A stretch of DNA of 64,000 bases from Crocinitomicaceae bacterium (GTDB lineage Bacteria; Bacteroidota; Bacteroidia; Flavobacteriales_D; Crocinitomicaceae), in the NCBI GenBank assembly GCA_029252405.1, contig JAQXBM010000041.1, positions 1 through 64,000 on the forward strand, given 5' to 3'. Positions within the stretch are counted from its first letter, which is position 1. The number at the start of each line of letters is the position of its first letter. Position numbers and translations under genes: made by a program. Below the pieces are notes generated by a model. That model ran no database searches. It saw nothing but the letters and a program-made list of their open reading frames with translations, and was not told the DNA's origin. Shown here one piece after another: positions 8,227 through 18,882 of the stretch.

Positions 8227-10698
8227 ATGACGAATCAGCAATCGGTATATTATTTCTTGTTAAGCCTCTCGCTAATTCTGCCTTCAATAAGTTGGTCGCA
8301 AACGCGCACCTACGAAATTGATAGAAGTGCCAACGACATTAAAATCGACGGTCAATTGACCGAAGCTCAATGGCAGGAAGCTGAAATTGCCACCGATTTT
8401 ACTGAGAACTATCCACGACCGGGAATTCCATCAAAATACGAATCGAAAGTGCGGATGTACTATGACGACAACGCACTTTACGTTGGTGGAGAAATGTATG
8501 ACCCGCGTCCAGACTCTGTCAGTTACACACTTTCTCAAAGAGATGACTGGGGAAATGCCGATTGGTTTGGAGTTTTTCTTGATCCATACGCAAACAATAT
8601 CAATGCCTTCGGTTTTAGTGTTACAGCGGCGGGAGTGGAATTGGATGCCTTGATGTACACTGATGATGGAGATGACAGTTGGAACGCAGTTTGGCGAAGT
8701 TCAGTCAAAAAGCAAGATTACGGTTGGTCCTTTGAAATGAAAATTCCTTTTTCCGCTGTCAGGTTTCCCAATAAACCGATTCAAGAATGGAACATAAATT
8801 TCGTACGCCAAGTACGAAGAGATCGTTCTAAGTCGTATTGGAATGAAGTTAATCCTGAAGTATTTGGTGAGATTACCCAGTCAGGGAAAATGGTCGGAAT
8901 GAAGGAGGTGAAATCGCCAATTCGTTTGTCATTTACGCCGTACGTTACAGGGTACGTTGAGAACTCATACGACTACACAACTCAGCAGCAAACATGGGGA
9001 CAGAGGGTTACAGGAGGCCTGGATTTGAAATACGGTTTAAATGATGCTTTCACTCTGGACATGACCTTGATTCCGGATTTTGGTCAGACCACTTCCGATA
9101 AACAAGTACTGAATCTAGGACCTTTTGAGGTGAGGTTCGATGAGAACAGACCGTTCTTTTTGGAGGGAACCGACTTGTTCAGTATTGGAAACGTGTTCTA
9201 CTCAAGAAGAATTGGAGCGACACCGTTCAATTACAACGATGCTCAAAACAGTGTCAATGATTCATTGAGTGAGGAAATTACAGGGAATCCGAGTTTAGCT
9301 CCGTTGATCAACGCAACAAAAGTGTCAGGAAGAACATCATCGGGATTGGGAATTGGCGTTTTCAATTCGATTGAAAATCGGGCATTTGCAACAATTTCAG
9401 ATCCTTCGGGTAATTCAAGGAGGGTTCAAACTCATCCGCTCTCCAATTACAATGTTTTCGTTCTTTCCCAGAACTTGAAGAATAACGGACGACTCTCCTT
9501 TTTGAACACAAATGTGATGCGGGAAGGGGGGAGCCGAGATGCCAATGTATCTGTAGGGCAAACGAATTTGTTTTCAAAAGATGGCAAGTATTCGCTTGGA
9601 GCTGAAATGAAGGTTTCATCCATCTTTGAAGATGAGGTTCCTGAGATTGGACATGCACTGAGTATTAATCTAGATCGGGTTTCTGGGGTTTGGCGCTATG
9701 GTTTTGGTTATTCTGAAGAAAGCGACACGTACGATCCGAATGACCTAGGTTTCTTGTTTAACAACAATTCCAGAGGTTATTATTCCTATGCTCGATGGAA
9801 TGATTTTTCGCCGGGTAAATTTTTCCTTCGCAAGTGGGCGAGCACCAGCATTTATTATGAGGAACTTTACAAACCAAAGCTTTTCTCCTACGGAGGTTTG
9901 GAATTTGATGCTGTGGGAACCTTTAAGAATTTCTTGACAGTTGGTGTGAACGGCGGTGTTGATCCTTTTGGCGAAGTAAACCACTTTGAATCACGAAGAT
10001 TTGGAAATGAAGTGAGATTCGGTTCGAGCTTTTCATTGGGTGGATTCTACTCCAGTGATTACAGTAAAAAATTCGCACTCGACGTTCGAACATCGTACAA
10101 GCAATTCGTTGGGTCCAATCAAAAAGCGGTGTCATTGGTTGTTAGCCCTAGAGTCCGATTGTTCGACAGACTGTTCGTCATTCTTAGAAGCAACTGGGAA
10201 TTCATCACTTCTGATTACGGTTATGTGCGACAACTCGATGATAATTACGCAGACGACATTATTCTTGGTTTCCGAGATCGCGTAATTTCCGAAAACTCCC
10301 TTCAAATGGAGTACATTTTCACGAATCGAATGGGAATTGACGTTCGAGTGCGTCACTACTGGCAGCAAGTGGAGTACTTCAATTTCAATGAATTGAGAAG
10401 AGGAGGTGAGCTAATTGAATCAAATTACAACCCTGTTGGAGCAGATGGAAGCTCAGAGCACAATACCAGCTACAACGCCTTTACGGTTGATATCAACTAT
10501 CGTTGGGTCTTCATCCCAGGAAGTGAACTTCGGTTGGTTTACAAGAACAACATCTTCAATTCTCAGAACACACTCATTCCATCGTACTTCAGGAATTTCG
10601 AAACCTTATTCGATCAACCTCAATTGAACAGTCTTTCGATGAAGTTGTTGGTGTTCGTGGATGCGATCTATTTCAAAAGAAATAAACCAAAGTTCTAA
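8227..10698 (+). CDS. DUF5916-type outer-membrane protein with N-terminal carbohydrate-binding (CBM9-like) domain
   Basis: YEIDRSANDIKIDGQLTEAQWQEAEIATDF...; long beta-rich C-terminus. The internal ATG at 8227 (MTNQQSVYYFLLSLSLILPSISWSQ) gives a proper signal peptide. Confidence 0.82.
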   Translation: MTNQQSVYYFLLSLSLILPSISWSQTRTYEIDRSANDIKIDGQLTEAQWQEAEIATDFTENYPRPGIPSKYESKVRMYYDDNALYVGGEMYDPRPDSVSYTLSQRDDWGNADWFGVFLDPYANNINAFGFSVTAAGVELDALMYTDDGDDSWNAVWRSSVKKQDYGWSFEMKIPFSAVRFPNKPIQEWNINFVRQVRRDRSKSYWNEVNPEVFGEITQSGKMVGMKEVKSPIRLSFTPYVTGYVENSYDYTTQQQTWGQRVTGGLDLKYGLNDAFTLDMTLIPDFGQTTSDKQVLNLGPFEVRFDENRPFFLEGTDLFSIGNVFYSRRIGATPFNYNDAQNSVNDSLSEEITGNPSLAPLINATKVSGRTSSGLGIGVFNSIENRAFATISDPSGNSRRVQTHPLSNYNVFVLSQNLKNNGRLSFLNTNVMREGGSRDANVSVGQTNLFSKDGKYSLGAEMKVSSIFEDEVPEIGHALSINLDRVSGVWRYGFGYSEESDTYDPNDLGFLFNNNSRGYYSYARWNDFSPGKFFLRKWASTSIYYEELYKPKLFSYGGLEFDAVGTFKNFLTVGVNGGVDPFGEVNHFESRRFGNEVRFGSSFSLGGFYSSDYSKKFALDVRTSYKQFVGSNQKAVSLVVSPRVRLFDRLFVILRSNWEFITSDYGYVRQLDDNYADDIILGFRDRVISENSLQMEYIFTNRMGIDVRVRHYWQQVEYFNFNELRRGGELIESNYNPVGADGSSEHNTSYNAFTVDINYRWVFIPGSELRLVYKNNIFNSQNTLIPSYFRNFETLFDQPQLNSLSMKLLVFVDAIYFKRNKPKF

Positions 10699-10782
10699 GT
10701 TTTTTTGAGCCTTCAGTTTCGAATCTATTTTTATCTTTAAAACACTTCTGATCTTATCAGGAGTAATCTAAACTGCTTAAAA

Positions 10783-11487
10783 ATGAGATTTCTTACAGTT
10801 TTTATCGTCGTTCTCGTGTTTTATGGATGTGAAGGACAGGTTGATTCAAGTCTTGATGAAAACGACGCTGTTGAGGCGATAGATGATAAAAATATCCTCA
10901 CGGAGGTAATTACTCGGACCTATTCCGCAAAAGTGGTTAATGATGAGCCAGCAATTGATACGCTCCAGCAAATCCAATCAGTTACGAGCGATTCCGAAGG
11001 AAAAGAAATTGAAAACACCTTCTACAATTTAGACATGTCCATAAGTTGGCTTGACCTGTATATCCACGACGAAAACGGAAACAAAATTGGATCTGATTAC
11101 TACGATAAAGGAAAGGATAACACAATTTATTATACATACGATATCGATTCAAAAGGGAGAAGAACCTTCTATCAGGCGTATGATAAGAAGACAGATGCTC
11201 TGTTGTTCAATGGAGCTACGATGTACAATGAGTCGGGGACGAAGAAAAGGGACGGATATGTAGATGAGAAGGGCGAATTCATTTGCACGTTTGAATATCA
11301 ATTGGACGAGAACGGGAAGGAACTTGGGTATCTGTACATCGATAATTTATCTGGGGAGAAATACCCCTCATCCTATAAATATGTGGATTACAACGATGAT
11401 GATGAGTGGATTAAACGCTACGTAGTCAGTGACGGCAAAGTGCAGTCAATTGAAATGCGCGAATTCGTTAAAATAGAAACTGACTAA
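10783..11487 (+). CDS. Putative lipoprotein, hypothetical
   Basis: MRFLTVFIVVLVFYGCEGQ lipobox; YDxxGxx-type periodicity. Confidence 0.65.
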   Translation: MRFLTVFIVVLVFYGCEGQVDSSLDENDAVEAIDDKNILTEVITRTYSAKVVNDEPAIDTLQQIQSVTSDSEGKEIENTFYNLDMSISWLDLYIHDENGNKIGSDYYDKGKDNTIYYTYDIDSKGRRTFYQAYDKKTDALLFNGATMYNESGTKKRDGYVDEKGEFICTFEYQLDENGKELGYLYIDNLSGEKYPSSYKYVDYNDDDEWIKRYVVSDGKVQSIEMREFVKIETD

Positions 11488-11558
11488 AAATATTCAGAAT
11501 CGATTGCTTTGGCGCGTTTTTTGGTTCGTTATAAACCTATTCATTTAACAACATTGCT

Positions 11559-12188
11559 ATGAAGAAAATCTTACTCACATCAATTATCACATTAGCCTTT
11601 GCTCTGACTGGACTTTGCTCAGTAACTATTGCTGTTTTGCCGTATTCAGTCAACTATCAAGGTCGAATTCCTAAGAAATTAGATACTCCAGAGAAAATTC
11701 TTGAATCACAAACTGCTGATGGCGAGAGTTACCAAACAGCAATGATCGACCAGCTAACGCGAATTGCTAAAAAGAAAAAGTACATGTTCATGGATATCAA
11801 TGTTATTGGTCAAGTTCAAATTGATGCCATGTTGCGGAAACAAGGTATCGATACAACTGCCGCTTCAATGACAAACGCTCAGATTGCAGAGGCCATTGGC
11901 GTTAAGCATGTTGTTCGAGGAACTGTTACACGTACATTTCTACTCAGCGAAGCGGAAGCGATGGGAGTAGGAGTGATCAACGTGCTGTCGGGAGGCAGCA
12001 ATCAGCGAACTATAACATCAACCATGACGGTGAGGCATTCCACGGGAGACAATTTCATGGATGGCAATGTATACAGCATGCGTGTGACACGAACAACTAG
12101 GAACACACGTCCGCATCAGCGCGCTTTGAGGGATACCTTCAGAAAAGCGGCAAGGAGAACACTGAGAGCGATTAAGAAAAACGAGTAG
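11559..12188 (+). CDS. Secreted CsgG/TolB-like (FlgO-like) protein
   Basis: Signal peptide, then VTIAVLPYSVNYQGR...IDAMLRKQGIDTTAASMTNAQIAEAIGVKHVVRGTVTRTF, a CsgG/FlgO-like pattern. Confidence 0.55.
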   Translation: MKKILLTSIITLAFALTGLCSVTIAVLPYSVNYQGRIPKKLDTPEKILESQTADGESYQTAMIDQLTRIAKKKKYMFMDINVIGQVQIDAMLRKQGIDTTAASMTNAQIAEAIGVKHVVRGTVTRTFLLSEAEAMGVGVINVLSGGSNQRTITSTMTVRHSTGDNFMDGNVYSMRVTRTTRNTRPHQRALRDTFRKAARRTLRAIKKNE

Positions 12189-12193
12189 AAATA

Positions 12194-12226
12194 AAAAAGC
12201 CCTGACAGTTATCGTCAGGGCTTTTT
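12194..12226. terminator. Bidirectional intrinsic terminator
   Basis: aaaaagccctgac-agttatc-gtcagggcttttt: perfect stem with A/T flanks between convergent genes. Confidence 0.9.
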
Positions 12227-12242
12227 CTATTGTCTGAATTTA

Positions 12243-13358
12243 CTATCGGTTCAGCATCACTGGCATCACCAACATTAAAATATCTTCATCTTCGGCCATG
12301 TCTGCAGGAATTAACAATCCCGCTCGGCTAGGCTCACTCATTTCTAAGCGAATTTCACTCGAATCGATGTTGTTCAACATTTCCATTAGGAAGCGCGAGT
12401 TGAATCCAATCTCCATGTCCTCACCAGAGTAATTACATGTCAATCGCTCGTTCGCTTCATTCGCGAAATCTATATCTTCAGCAGAAAGCGATAATTCGGC
12501 TCCAGCCAATTTCAATTTGATTTGGTGCGTTGTTTTATTTGCGAAGATCGATACACGCTTGATAGAACTCAAGAATTGTAAACGATCTATCATCAATACA
12601 TTTGGATTCTCCTTTGGAATTACCGCTTCGTAGTTCGGGTATTTTCCATCAATCAAGCGACAAACCAAAATCGTGTCGTTGAAAGTGAAGACTGCATTCG
12701 AATCGTTGTATTCTAATTTCACCTCTTCGTCACCTTTCAAATTTCCTTTCAACAAGTTCAAAGGTTTCTTTGGTAGGATGAAAGAAGAACTTCCGTCTGC
12801 TTGAGAATCAGTGCGCGTGTAGCGAACCAATTTGTGAGCGTCTGTTGCAACAAACGTGATACTTTCTGGAGAGAACTCACAGAAAACCCCGCTCATTACT
12901 GGGCGAAGATCATCAACACCGGTTGCAAAAAGTGTTTTGTTGATTGCGTTCGATAAGATACTTCCTGAAATACGAATCGAGCTTGATTTCTCTAAAGCTG
13001 GAGTTCGTGGGAAATCATCACCATCAAAACCAACCATTTTCGATTTACCGTTGTCGTAGGCGATCTCAACTGAGAACGTCTCGTCATTCACGAGGAATGT
13101 ACAAGGCTGATCTGGTAAGTTTTTCAACACATCCAACAACAACTTCGCTGGAATGGCGATTTTACCTTCTTCTTTTGCTTCAACATCCAAAGATGTGCGC
13201 ATCGTAGTTTCCAAATCAGAAGCGGAAACAGTTAAGCGACCATCATTGATTTCAAACAGAAAATTATCAAGTATTGGTAGCGTGTTACTTGTGCTCAAAA
13301 CACCAGAAATTCCCTGCAAATGTTTGAGTAGTGTAGCACTTGAGATTACAAAATTCAT
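12243..13358 (-). CDS. dnaN: DNA polymerase III subunit beta (sliding clamp)
   Basis: MNFVISSATLLKHLQGISGVLSTSNTLPILDNFL...TDAHKLVRY...LIDGKYPNYEAVIP...MLVMPVMLNR. Confidence 0.97.
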   Translation of the reverse strand: MNFVISSATLLKHLQGISGVLSTSNTLPILDNFLFEINDGRLTVSASDLETTMRTSLDVEAKEEGKIAIPAKLLLDVLKNLPDQPCTFLVNDETFSVEIAYDNGKSKMVGFDGDDFPRTPALEKSSSIRISGSILSNAINKTLFATGVDDLRPVMSGVFCEFSPESITFVATDAHKLVRYTRTDSQADGSSSFILPKKPLNLLKGNLKGDEEVKLEYNDSNAVFTFNDTILVCRLIDGKYPNYEAVIPKENPNVLMIDRLQFLSSIKRVSIFANKTTHQIKLKLAGAELSLSAEDIDFANEANERLTCNYSGEDMEIGFNSRFLMEMLNNIDSSEIRLEMSEPSRAGLLIPADMAEDEDILMLVMPVMLNR

Positions 13359-13464
13359 TCTATGACTATTTAGATCAAGCTCAAAGCTACCAAATTACAA
13401 GAAAACAGGGCGCTGCGATTGCTTCGACTTTTCACCGAGTTATTAACATCAGAGCGCTAGTTTC

Positions 13465-14538
13465 TTATTTTTCGAAGCTATTATCCATATCCGTTGGAGC
13501 AAACCCATCCAGCGTTGTGAATTTCGTTTCATCCATTGGGAAATAAATGTGTCCGAGAAGTAGCGGATTGAAGACAAAATATTGACATTTCACAAGGTCT
13601 CCGCTCGGCAATTCACACCAGAATTTATCGATGTCCGAATTCACAATTTCTTTTCCTGCAACGATGTCATTTGCCGCAGCTTTTGCTCTGAAACAACGAA
13701 GTTTTGTTGTGGTTCCACTTGTCTCTTTCACCTTGATTTCTGCAAATGGAGTAGTGCGCTTAAGGCTGTCCATTTGTTTGTCATTCAGCTCGAAATTTCT
13801 CAGGTTGTAGTGAATCTTTTTGTAGTTCTGAAGATAGCTAAATGCCATGCGATCCTCCACATTGTCCAGTTTTCGTCCATTTTGGTAGACCTCCACATTT
13901 GGCCCTTGCTTCGCGACTGAGAAACTGCGTTCCGCCTCTTTATTGAATTTCACATCCACACGGCTAATTCTCTCCATTGGAATTGAGAAGATATCCGTAC
14001 ATGCCCACAATCTAGGATCAGCAAAGAATCGCGGTCCTAGGAAACCGTTAAGTCCTTTTACTTTCATCAAAACAGGATGCGTACTTTTTCCCAGTTCTTT
14101 TGTGTCGAGCAACATTACTTGACCGTAATGATCTGGTGCAGGAGGTCCAATGTACCACGTTTTCGACCATTCTCCATTTTCGAAAATTTCAACTTTGATG
14201 TTCTGTGAACTCATCATTTTGTTGTAGTTCTCGTGTGATTTATCAGGAAGGTATCCTTTGAACTCAATGTTTCTAATTGCATCAAGGATATTGTCAATAT
14301 TTTCAGGAACAACACAATTTCCTTTTGCATCGGTCCATTTATCACCTTTCTTTTTCACCTCGAATGAATTCAATGCTCGATCAGTAACGATCAGGCGATC
14401 AATACTCGAAACATCTTTGATGGCGAATTCAATCAGTTGCGTGTCCGACTTCCCTTTGTTTGCAAACAAAGTAGAAATGTACCAGCCTAGTCCAGCTAAT
14501 CCAGCAACAGAAACGATGAGGATAATTATTTTTTTCAT
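13465..14538 (-). CDS. DUF4340-type protein in the gldFG-dnaN cluster
   Basis: N-terminal TM; FAIKDVSSIDRLIVTDRALNSFEVKKKGDKWT.... Position between gldG and dnaN. Confidence 0.65.
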   Translation of the reverse strand: MKKIIILIVSVAGLAGLGWYISTLFANKGKSDTQLIEFAIKDVSSIDRLIVTDRALNSFEVKKKGDKWTDAKGNCVVPENIDNILDAIRNIEFKGYLPDKSHENYNKMMSSQNIKVEIFENGEWSKTWYIGPPAPDHYGQVMLLDTKELGKSTHPVLMKVKGLNGFLGPRFFADPRLWACTDIFSIPMERISRVDVKFNKEAERSFSVAKQGPNVEVYQNGRKLDNVEDRMAFSYLQNYKKIHYNLRNFELNDKQMDSLKRTTPFAEIKVKETSGTTTKLRCFRAKAAANDIVAGKEIVNSDIDKFWCELPSGDLVKCQYFVFNPLLLGHIYFPMDETKFTTLDGFAPTDMDNSFEK

Positions 14539-14549
14539 AATTGAGTGTT

Positions 14550-16328
14550 TTAAGCGTATCGTCGCTTGCGTATGAAGTTCATCGCAAAGCCAAGTAATAG
14601 AATGATTCCAATCGGCAAAAGTAGATTGACAATTTTGTAGAAAGTTGCATCCTCTGAGACTTTATCTTTGTCCATCGGGTGCATATCAATTTGGCGACTA
14701 CGAATATCCAATACAGAATTTTCTCCCATCATATAATCTGTCATGTTTTGGAAGAGCTCCTGATTTCCAAAGAAGTGTTGCATGCGCATTCGCATCATGT
14801 CTTCATCTCTTTGCAAATTGTTGAGTTGTTTTGGTCGGTAACGGAAGCCACCACGATTATCAGGCATTGAGTCGTATTTGTTCGCGATCCAGCGACCATT
14901 TCCAACGAGTAGCACCTTTCCTTCTTTCTCACTTTTATCTTTGAAGCCAGATTCAGGATCGTTCGCAAACTTTCCAACGATTCTGTTTTTAAAGTAAGAA
15001 TCGAACGTTCCTTCCGCCAATCCCGCCAAACATTTTTGGTTCAATGGGTTGTTTGGATCAGCTGCCAATTGCGGGTTTTCACCATAATTGACAGGCATCA
15101 TCAAGTTAACCACTGGAGCAAGGCCTGTCACCATTGAATTCGTACTCGACGTCAATATTGGCGTGAGTGCGACTCCCTCTTTGTTATTCACAAATTGAAT
15201 TTCTCCTGTATATGGAAGCGAAACATTTTCCAAGTTCTTTGAAATTGGGTGCGTAGTGGGCGAGCCCAAAACATGATAGAACCATTGGATTCGACCTCCT
15301 TCTGCGTAAGGTGCAATGCGGTAGGCACATTCGGTGTCAAGAACGTAATTATCTTGCAGTTTCAATCCGTAATCGAAAAGCATGTTGTCGAGACCAAGAT
15401 CGTAGCGCATTGTGTGGGTCTGACCGTTTCGTCGCAAAGAATCTTCGTTCAAATTCAACTTGTCTAGGAAGCACATCAATCGACCTCCCTTCATCAGGAA
15501 TTGGTCAATAATGTACAAGTCTTTGTCACTAAACTCTGATCGAGGGCGTGCAATGATCAAACCGTCCACATTATCGAGAGCATGAATGGAATCATTCAAT
15601 TCAATATCCGTAATAGCGAAATAAGGCGAAATCATAGCCCGAACTCGCTGCGTTTCCTTGAATTGAAGTTCACCATGTCCCTGCAAGAAAGCGATCCGCT
15701 TCTTGGATTCAGCAGTTGCCCGACGCAAAGAACTCACGAGCATGTACTCCAAGTTGTTGATCGCGTTCGGAACCATTCCATTGATATCGGGAATTCTGTA
15801 GGGTTGATCGGTTCGCGAACCCGGTAAGAATTGAATCGTGTTGGCAGTTGATCCGTCATATTCAATCACGGCTCCAGGCCAAAGCATCATCTTGTTGCTC
15901 GCTCCGTCTTTTTCGTAAAGCACTTGCATCGGTAGGATTCCTTTTCCTTCAGCAAACAAGGTCTGAAAGAGCGCTTCTTGTTCGTCGTCAGTGCCCTCAT
16001 GTGGATCGATGAATTGGTATTCGATTCGATCTCCTGCATACAATTTGAACTCCTTTAGTTTATCCTCAATCGCGTCGCGAAAATGTTTTACTTCAGATGG
16101 AAGATTTCCTTCAAGGTAGATTTTGAGGTTCACGCGACCTTTTAATCCTTTGGTATTCTCTAAAAAGGTTTGCGTTCCCTCTGCAAGCGAGAAACGTTGG
16201 TCCTCCGTCATATCAATTCGACGGTACACAAACGAACTCACAATATTGATCAAGATTACTGCGACAACTACAATGACTAGAAATGTCCAATTGTAGAATC
16301 CCGAAATGATTTTTTTCTTTTCCGCCAT
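14550..16328 (-). CDS. gldG: Gliding motility-associated ABC transporter auxiliary protein GldG
   Basis: VIVVVAVILINIVSSFVYRRIDMTEDQRFSLAEGTQTFLENTKG...LQGHGEL...GGRLMCFLDKLN; C-terminal TM. Confidence 0.9.
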   Translation of the reverse strand: MAEKKKIISGFYNWTFLVIVVVAVILINIVSSFVYRRIDMTEDQRFSLAEGTQTFLENTKGLKGRVNLKIYLEGNLPSEVKHFRDAIEDKLKEFKLYAGDRIEYQFIDPHEGTDDEQEALFQTLFAEGKGILPMQVLYEKDGASNKMMLWPGAVIEYDGSTANTIQFLPGSRTDQPYRIPDINGMVPNAINNLEYMLVSSLRRATAESKKRIAFLQGHGELQFKETQRVRAMISPYFAITDIELNDSIHALDNVDGLIIARPRSEFSDKDLYIIDQFLMKGGRLMCFLDKLNLNEDSLRRNGQTHTMRYDLGLDNMLFDYGLKLQDNYVLDTECAYRIAPYAEGGRIQWFYHVLGSPTTHPISKNLENVSLPYTGEIQFVNNKEGVALTPILTSSTNSMVTGLAPVVNLMMPVNYGENPQLAADPNNPLNQKCLAGLAEGTFDSYFKNRIVGKFANDPESGFKDKSEKEGKVLLVGNGRWIANKYDSMPDNRGGFRYRPKQLNNLQRDEDMMRMRMQHFFGNQELFQNMTDYMMGENSVLDIRSRQIDMHPMDKDKVSEDATFYKIVNLLLPIGIILLLGFAMNFIRKRRYA

Positions 16329-16330
16329 GG

Positions 16331-17068
16331 TTATTTCTTTAGTGATTTGATCACTGTCAAAGCAGCGTAAATAAATAGTGTGATGATCGTTACAAAGTAA
16401 ACGATGTTCTTCGTGTCAATTACACCACGCTTAATTCCATCGTAGTGGTAAGTGATTCCACAGTATTTCAAAACAGAATCGAATTTCCCCATCAGGTTAA
16501 AGGAACCGAGTAAATCGAATCCTTGATAAATCAACCAGCATAAGAACATGGCGAGAATGAAGGCTACGATTTGACTACTCGTTAAAGAAGAGGCGAAAAT
16601 TCCAATTGCAACAAACGTTGCTCCTAGGAGAATTAAGCCGATGTAAGAAGTGAATGCTGCACCACCGTCAATGATCCCAACTGGATTCCCCAAGGAATAC
16701 ATGGAAATGTAATAAACAAGTGTTGGCAGCAAAGCCACGATTAACAGGGTTACTCCCGCGAAGTACTTCGCCAAAATAATTTTGAGATCAGAAATGGGTC
16801 GTGTAAATAACAATTCTATGGTTCCAGTTCTACGTTCCTCCGCGATCGAGCGCATCGTAATGGCTGGAATAAGAACGAGGAAAATTAATGGAGAAAGGTT
16901 GAAAAAGGGGATCAAATCAGACTCTTGGCCTTCGAGAAGGTTCGTGCCGACGTCTCCAGAAATCACCCAATGAAAAAGTCCTGATGCGATGAGATAAATC
17001 AAGATAAAGACGTATCCAATCACAGAGCTTAAAAAACTTCGTATTTCCTTAAAATAAAGTGCTCTCAT
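16331..17068 (-). CDS. gldF: Gliding motility-associated ABC transporter permease GldF
   Basis: MRALYFKEIRSFLSSVIGYVFILIYL...MRSIAEERRTGTIELLFTRPISD. Confidence 0.9.
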   Translation of the reverse strand: MRALYFKEIRSFLSSVIGYVFILIYLIASGLFHWVISGDVGTNLLEGQESDLIPFFNLSPLIFLVLIPAITMRSIAEERRTGTIELLFTRPISDLKIILAKYFAGVTLLIVALLPTLVYYISMYSLGNPVGIIDGGAAFTSYIGLILLGATFVAIGIFASSLTSSQIVAFILAMFLCWLIYQGFDLLGSFNLMGKFDSVLKYCGITYHYDGIKRGVIDTKNIVYFVTIITLFIYAALTVIKSLKK

Positions 17069-17326
17069 GCTTGTCTGCGATAATTGAATTCAAAAATAAG
17101 ATTTACTTTCGAATCAAGGCCTTAGTTTTGATGATCGGCAGCAATGATTTATTAAAAGATAGATGTTGGTAAGCCTGATCAATTAATCTATTTTGATTTC
17201 TTGTTTTTCGAACTTGATAACGCCTTTTTCGAAAATGGTTAACAAGATAGATTGAATGAAATTGAACTATTTCCGCTAGTTTTTTGTTTTATCAGCAACG
17301 AAAGAAGTAAGATAAAAACAAAGAAC

Positions 17327-18478
17327 ATGAATTTACGCCCTCAAAATATCTTATTGATTGGATCTCTCGTTTTTCTTGCGATCTCCTGTTCGAACAGCAA
17401 TATTGCTCAGCAAGCGAATCAAGGAGCGACCAATGCTGAAAACACGTTTAACATTAATTTGGATGTCGCGACGTGCAAAGAAGAACCGAAATACGAAAGT
17501 GAATTCTCTCAGGACATTGATTCCATTCGAGGTGCTCGAACAATCGTTTCGAATAGTATACCAAATCATGACACGGGTGCATTCCCAAATAGTGGAAATC
17601 CGAATAGAATTCAGCCTCAAAATCACTCGTATTCGCTTGTACTGAAACCAAAGTACACAGGAAAGGCAACGCCAGGACAAGGTTATTCTTTTGGGATTTT
17701 ATTGAATGGAGTGGAAGTGGATCCGTATTCCGGCGAGTTCTTTCAAGGACGAAATGGAATGAATCGCGAATGGAACATCAATGCATTGACTTCTTCAGTG
17801 AATTTGGGAACAGATTGCAACAATGCCCATGTTCAGCCGGATGGAAAATATCACTACCATGGAACTCCAACCGCATACTTGGAAGATTTGAAGGTCGACG
17901 GAACGAAGATGGTGAAAATAGGTTATGCCGCAGATGGCTTTCCGATTTACTACAAATACGGTTATTCCGATTCAGGAGAATTGATCGAACTAACCAGTGG
18001 ATTCAAACTGAAATCTGGAAATCGCCCTGGTGATGGGAAGTCCTCGCCTGACGGTGTGTATGACGGAACGTACTTCCAAGATTACGAATACGATTCACAA
18101 TTGAGTTTGCTCGACGAATGCAACGGACGATTCGGAAAAACTCCCGAAAGTGAAAACGAATATTACTATGTGTTCACGGATAATTATCCTTCGTCACCGT
18201 TGTGTTTCATGGGAACACCAAGTGATGATTTCAATCACCGAATGGGAGGAGAACCTCAATTGGGTGGGCGATCTGGTGGAAATCGACCGCAGGGAGGTCC
18301 GAATCCTGACAGATTATTCGAAGAGTTTGATACAAACAAAGACGATCGACTTTCCAAAGATGAAGTCAGAGGACCTCTACAAAATGATTTCGATCGCTGC
18401 GATAAAAACAACGATGGCTTTCTCACAAGAGATGAACTAGCGAATTTACCACCTCCACCAAATGGAAGAAGACCATAG
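17327..18478 (+). CDS. YHYH-domain lipoprotein with C-terminal EF-hand pair
   Basis: Start at 17327 gives lipoprotein signal MNLRPQNILLIGSLVFLAISCS. Motif DGKYHYHGTPTAYL. EF-hand loops DTNKDDRLSKDE and DKNNDGFLTRDE. Confidence 0.87.
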   Translation: MNLRPQNILLIGSLVFLAISCSNSNIAQQANQGATNAENTFNINLDVATCKEEPKYESEFSQDIDSIRGARTIVSNSIPNHDTGAFPNSGNPNRIQPQNHSYSLVLKPKYTGKATPGQGYSFGILLNGVEVDPYSGEFFQGRNGMNREWNINALTSSVNLGTDCNNAHVQPDGKYHYHGTPTAYLEDLKVDGTKMVKIGYAADGFPIYYKYGYSDSGELIELTSGFKLKSGNRPGDGKSSPDGVYDGTYFQDYEYDSQLSLLDECNGRFGKTPESENEYYYVFTDNYPSSPLCFMGTPSDDFNHRMGGEPQLGGRSGGNRPQGGPNPDRLFEEFDTNKDDRLSKDEVRGPLQNDFDRCDKNNDGFLTRDELANLPPPPNGRRP

Positions 18479-18554
18479 AATAATGAAGCGTTGCTCTTGC
18501 TGAAGGTTTTTTTAAATCGCTATTTTACAGTTGATTAATAGCATTATTTCTATG

Positions 18555-18581
18555 AAAAAGTCGGTCGTTGATCGGCTTTTT
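18555..18581. terminator. Intrinsic terminator between convergent genes
   Basis: aaaaagtcggtc-gtt-gatcggcttttt: stem with G.T wobbles and A/T tails; overlaps the stop of the minus-strand gene. Confidence 0.65.
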
Positions 18582-18882
18582 AGTTCTCAAAACCATTGAA
18601 ATACGCATTCACACTCCAAGCCTGAGGCTTTTCAGCAAACCACGGTTTGATCTTTGGCCAGATCGTTCCAAAAGTCTCCGAATTTCGATAAGCATCCAAT
18701 GCTTCTTGAGTTTCCCAATGACTGTAAGTCATGACGATAGTAGGACGATTGATATCTTGGTACAATTTCATTCCATAACAACCAGGGAAAGTATTCACTT
18801 GATGCTTGATCGTATCAAAGAATTGAAAAAATCCTTCAATCTTATCTTGTTCAAATTCCAGTTGTACGATGCGGGTAATCAT
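18580..18882 (-). CDS. Antibiotic biosynthesis monooxygenase (ABM)-like small protein
   Basis: MITRIVQLEFEQDKIEGFFQFFDTIKHQVNTFPGCYGMKLYQDINRPTIVMTYSHWETQEALDAYRNSETF. Confidence 0.75.
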   Translation of the reverse strand: MITRIVQLEFEQDKIEGFFQFFDTIKHQVNTFPGCYGMKLYQDINRPTIVMTYSHWETQEALDAYRNSETFGTIWPKIKPWFAEKPQAWSVNAYFNGFEN

